Part shown: positions 61,360 through 64,000 of the stretch, one piece after another
Numbering within the stretch: the stretch's first letter is position 1
Layout of the letters: each line of letters starts with the position of its first letter
The notes under the pieces: generated by a model
What the model was told of the DNA's origin: nothing
Database searches by the model: none
The model's input: only the letters and a program-made list of their open reading frames with translations
Position numbers and translations under genes: made by a program
Assembly (NCBI GenBank): GCA_015060735.1
Contig: SUXX01000008.1
Location: 1 to 64,000, forward strand
Direction of reading: 5' to 3'
DNA from: Bacteroides sp.
Lineage (GTDB): Bacteria > Bacteroidota > Bacteroidia > Bacteroidales > Bacteroidaceae
DNA: 64,000 nucleotides

Positions 61360-63027
61360 ATGAAAACAGATATTGAAATTGCTCGTAGTATCGAGCTGAA
61401 AAGAATAAAGAAAGTGGCTGAGAAAACAGGTATCCCCGTGGACGAACTGAGTAACTACGGACGATACATTGCCAAGGTGAATGAACAGCTGATTGACGAG
61501 GAGAAGGTGAAAAAGAATAACCTGATTTTGGTGACAGCCATCACACCTACCAAGGCCGGCATCGGAAAGACGACCGTGTCCATCGGGTTGGCTCTGGGAC
61601 TGAACAAGATTGGTAAGAAGGCCATTGTGGCTCTGCGTGAACCTTCCTTGGGCCCATGCTTCGGTATGAAGGGTGGTGCAGCCGGTGGCGGATACGCCCA
61701 AGTATTGCCGATGGAGAAAATCAACCTCCACTTTACCGGCGACTTCCACGCCATCACTTCGGCCAACAATATGATTTCTGCCTTGCTGGACAATTACCTC
61801 TACCAGAACCGCGACAATGGGTTCGGCTTGAAGGAAATCCTCTGGCGAAGAGTGCTCGATGTGAACGACCGCTCGCTCCGCTACATCGTGACCGGCCTTG
61901 GCCCCAAGACCAACGGCATCACCCAAGAGTCGGGATTCGACATCACACCGGCCTCCGAAATCATGGCTATCCTCTGCCTGGCTAAGGACGAAGCCGACCT
62001 TCGCCGACGCATCGAAAACATCCTGTTGGGCTTTACATACGACAACAAACCTTTCACGGTCAAGGACTTAGGCGTAGCCGGAGCCATCACTGTGTTACTG
62101 AAAGATGCCCTTTCGCCCAACCTGGTGCAGACTACCGAACATACACCGGCCTTTGTACACGGCGGACCGTTTGCCAACATAGCCCATGGATGCAACTCTG
62201 TGCTGGCTACCAAGCTGGCCATGACCTTTGGCGACTATGCCATCACCGAAGCCGGTTTCGGAGCCGACCTTGGAGCCGAAAAGTTCTTCGACATCAAGTG
62301 CCGCAAAGCCGGTCTGCAACCCAAACTCACCGTACTGGTAGTCACTGCCCGTGCCCTGAAGATGCATGGAGGCGTGTCACAGGACATCGTGGGTCAGCCT
62401 AACCTCGAAGCTTTGAAAGTAGGTATTGCCAACATGGACAAGCACCTCGACAACCTGGCCAAGTTTGGTCAGTCGGTAGTGGTAGCCTTCAACCGCTATG
62501 GCGATGATACGGAGGACGAAATCGACTACGTACGCCAACATTGCCACGAAAGGAGAGTAGGCTTTGCCGTGAACAACGCCTTTACAGAAGGAGGCAAGGG
62601 AGCCGAAGAACTGGCCCGACTGGTTGTGAAAACCATCGACGAGCAACCTTCACAGGCATTGAACTTCGCCTACGAAGCGGAAGATACGGTGGAAACCAAA
62701 GTGTCGAAGATAGCCGGTAACATCTACGGTGCCGACTTGGTAACCTACAGCCCGACGGCTCGCAAGAAACTAAAGATGATAGCCGACCTGGGATACACAC
62801 ACTTCCCCGTGTGCATTGCCAAGACGCAGTACAGCTTCTCCACCAACCCGAAGCTGGTCAATGTACCGAAGAATTTCGAGCTACACGTGCAAGACATTGT
62901 CATCAATGCCGGTGCTGAGATGCTGGTCGTAGTCTCCGGCGAAATCATGCGAATGCCGGGATTGCCCAAGAACCCACAAGCCCTGTACATCGACATCGTG
63001 AACGGACAGATAGAAGGACTTTCGTAA
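61360..63027 (+). CDS. fhs: Formate--tetrahydrofolate ligase
   Basis: A 555-residue enzyme that makes 10-formyl-tetrahydrofolate from formate, THF and ATP, feeding one-carbon metabolism. The P-loop region [20 protein letters not shown] near residue 65, [45 protein letters not shown] and the final [15 protein letters not shown] are diagnostic. Full length. It uses the same formate that PflB produces and PurT consumes. A clear terminator follows. Confidence 0.97.
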   Translation: MKTDIEIARSIELKRIKKVAEKTGIPVDELSNYGRYIAKVNEQLIDEEKVKKNNLILVTAITPTKAGIGKTTVSIGLALGLNKIGKKAIVALREPSLGPCFGMKGGAAGGGYAQVLPMEKINLHFTGDFHAITSANNMISALLDNYLYQNRDNGFGLKEILWRRVLDVNDRSLRYIVTGLGPKTNGITQESGFDITPASEIMAILCLAKDEADLRRRIENILLGFTYDNKPFTVKDLGVAGAITVLLKDALSPNLVQTTEHTPAFVHGGPFANIAHGCNSVLATKLAMTFGDYAITEAGFGADLGAEKFFDIKCRKAGLQPKLTVLVVTARALKMHGGVSQDIVGQPNLEALKVGIANMDKHLDNLAKFGQSVVVAFNRYGDDTEDEIDYVRQHCHERRVGFAVNNAFTEGGKGAEELARLVVKTIDEQPSQALNFAYEAEDTVETKVSKIAGNIYGADLVTYSPTARKKLKMIADLGYTHFPVCIAKTQYSFSTNPKLVNVPKNFELHVQDIVINAGAEMLVVVSGEIMRMPGLPKNPQALYIDIVNGQIEGLS

Positions 63028-63048
63028 ACGTCCCCCACAGACTAAAAG

Positions 63049-63080
63049 AAACCGCCCAGGGATATTCCCGGGCGGTTTTT
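63049..63080 (+). terminator. Hairpin terminator after fhs
   Basis: AAACCGCCC (63049-63057) pairs with GGGCGGTTT (63070-63078), with an inner GGGA/TCCC stem, followed by TT. One base is bulged. Confidence 0.82.
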
Positions 63081-63102
63081 CATGGTGTCAAAGTCCCATT
63101 CA

Positions 63103-63585
63103 TCAAGCATCCTCTACCACATCTTCATCTTCCTTACCGATGTCCACAGTCGAGTCACCATTGGTCACCGCCTTCAAAAGCAGACGTTGTGCCCTACGGT
63201 TGGCCACCAGGTTCCACTCGGCCGACTCCTTCAAGTCGAGGAAATCCGCACCCGGACTCCAGTTCACCTTCACGTTCTTGATGTGAATGGCCGGGTTGAA
63301 ATCGTCGGCAGTCAATGTACCTGTCGAGTTCAACCCAATCTGGAACGAACCCAAGTCGCCCAACATAATCTTCTTCCCGTCGAGCAACATCTCACGCATA
63401 CAGTCCACCGCTTGGGTGAGAACCGCATGAATGTCGGCACGATTGTACTTGGAGTTGTGATCACTGATGTGGCGGCAGAAATCGCTCATCGACACGTTCA
63501 AAGTTACCTGCGGGCTGGCGTAGTACTTGTACGACGCATCCTTGTCCCGAGGATTTGGCTTGGCTGTAACAGAATAGTTAATCAT
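63103..63585 (-). CDS. HU-like DNA-binding protein (HU-HIG family)
   Basis: A 160-residue protein with an HU/IHF-type core: MSDFCRHISDHNSKYNRADIHAVLTQAV dimerisation helices, then KKIMLGDLGSFQIGLNSTG and the beta arm (NPAIHIKNVKVNWSP). The N-terminal 30 residues (MINYSVTAKPNPRDKDASYKYYASPQV) and the acidic C-terminal tail are longer than in HU, typical of the Bacteroidetes HU-HIG group, often found next to primase-like or polysaccharide genes. A role in DNA organisation is likely. Promoter TATATTTG at 63687-63694; leader about 95 nt. Confidence 0.9.
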   Translation of the reverse strand: MINYSVTAKPNPRDKDASYKYYASPQVTLNVSMSDFCRHISDHNSKYNRADIHAVLTQAVDCMREMLLDGKKIMLGDLGSFQIGLNSTGTLTADDFNPAIHIKNVKVNWSPGADFLDLKESAEWNLVANRRAQRLLLKAVTNGDSTVDIGKEDEDVVEDA

Positions 63586-63686
63586 CTTTGTCAGTTTTTT
63601 TAATTAATGTTTGTGTTGAAAATTCTCGCCGTCAGATTGGTTTCCCGAGGTTGCTAGCCTGCCTCTGTACGCCCTTCTGAACACTA

Positions 63687-63694
63687 CAAATATA
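63687..63694 (-). promoter_or_regulatory. -7 promoter element of the HU-like gene
   Basis: TATATTTG on the minus strand. The 95-nt leader is GC-richer than its surroundings and contains no clear hairpin by eye. Confidence 0.55.
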
Positions 63695-63783
63695 CAAAAT
63701 TTTTCAAGCGATTGCAAGTTTTTTCACCACTTTTTTATTGAATTATTGTATTTATTTTTAATCAAATTCTAACTAATTGAGTC

Positions 63784-63857
63784 CTTATCTTACGATAGGA
63801 AGATTTAAATCCTCCACCTGCAGGATGCTATATCTTTGGGGTGGAGGATAAGGTCGT
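63784..63857. other. Interrupted inverted repeat with embedded promoter-like motif
   Basis: CCTCCACC (63811-63818) pairs with GGTGGAGG (63840-63847), and further out CCTTAT (63783-63788) with ATAAGG (63848-63853), with an unpaired bulge on one side. Inside the loop TATCTTTG (63831-63838) reads as a plus-strand -7 element. It lies directly after the stop of the partial gene at the right edge and may terminate it. Confidence 0.5.
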
Positions 63858-63860
63858 GTT

Positions 63861-64000
63861 TTACTTTTTCATGTTTATTTTTCGGTAATGACCATGGGTG
63901 ACGAATTCTGTTATCTGATATTTTTTCCAATAATCACTGATGTACCGTTTGGCTGTGGACGGATTGATACCTAACTCTGTGGCTTTTTTCTTAGCTTCCT
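63861..64000 (-). CDS. C-terminal end of a helix-turn-helix-ended protein, probably VirE/DUF3987-type (partial)
   Basis: Only the last 45 residues are in the window: a helix-turn-helix (KKKATELGINPSTAKRYISD) and a basic tail ending HGHYRKINMKK, stop at 63863. Bacteroidetes proteins with a VirE N-terminal and DUF3987 primase-like body often end in such a segment and are followed by an HU-like gene, as here. The identification is an inference from this ending and context. The 5' part lies beyond the edge. Confidence 0.6.
   Translation of the reverse strand, partial: EAKKKATELGINPSTAKRYISDYWKKYQITEFVTHGHYRKINMKK

Overview
The window is a chromosomal segment of a gut-type Bacteroidales bacterium, most likely Bacteroides, Phocaeicola or a close relative. 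The evidence is the -7 promoter element TAnnTTTG in front of many genes, the near absence of Shine-Dalgarno sequences, and the gene content: DUF4301, DUF3127, a FeoA-FeoB fusion with a Cys-rich partner, a Rho with a long disordered N-terminus, HU-HIG, and several secreted glycoside hydrolases. No rRNA, CRISPR array, intact insertion sequence or prophage is visible. Two tRNAs are present.

Layout. 1-6.9 kb (minus): an OPT oligopeptide transporter cut by the left edge, a DUF1573 protein, and an operon of a Rel-type (p)ppGpp synthetase, diacylglycerol kinase and a GH43 enzyme. 6.9-15 kb: DUF4301, GH29 fucosidase, DNA methyltransferase repair protein, a GNAT, a PadR/PspC pair, and purT with a hemerythrin-LuxR regulator. 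15-21.5 kb is the accessory part. It holds a repeat-rich gap, an AT-rich run of seven minus-strand genes of unknown function (membrane, secreted, lipoprotein and one DnaJ-domain protein), a structured 265-bp region with two inverted copies of one stem-loop motif, and a DUF3791/DUF3990 locus that has suffered an internal deletion. 21.5-30.6 kb: pflB/pflA, a sugar-handling set (MFS permease, ROK kinase, AraC regulator, GH92 mannosidase). 30.7-35 kb: tRNA-Ser, tRNA-Cys, feoAB and tilS. 35.4-42.7 kb (minus): a six-gene housekeeping operon dnaN, exonuclease, coaBC, recN, rlmB and a degenerate-protease/TPR protein. 42.8-46.6 kb: DUF3127, rho, ridA, DUF3805/3806. 46.8-54.9 kb: SGNH hydrolase, an operon of a sodium symporter, engB, ABC-F and GH43, then recR, a membrane protein, a GNAT and a YqgE-like protein. 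55-64 kb: two Tat-type iron-sulfur proteins, DUF1232, an M28 peptidase, a methyltransferase, fhs and an HU-like gene. The window ends in the 3' end of a probable primase-like (VirE/DUF3987-type) gene.

Between genes there is a dispersed palindromic repeat (at least seven full or trimmed copies, with arms like TGTCATTCTGA...). Short forms of it appear to act as terminators and longer forms sit in 5' leaders. The best candidates for something undescribed are the 15.7-20.3 kb gene cluster together with the structured leader upstream of it, the truncated DUF3990/DUF3791 fusion, and the 171-bp nested palindrome at 35.2-35.4 kb. Function is unknown for the cluster. What is reported is layout, motifs and testable predictions.
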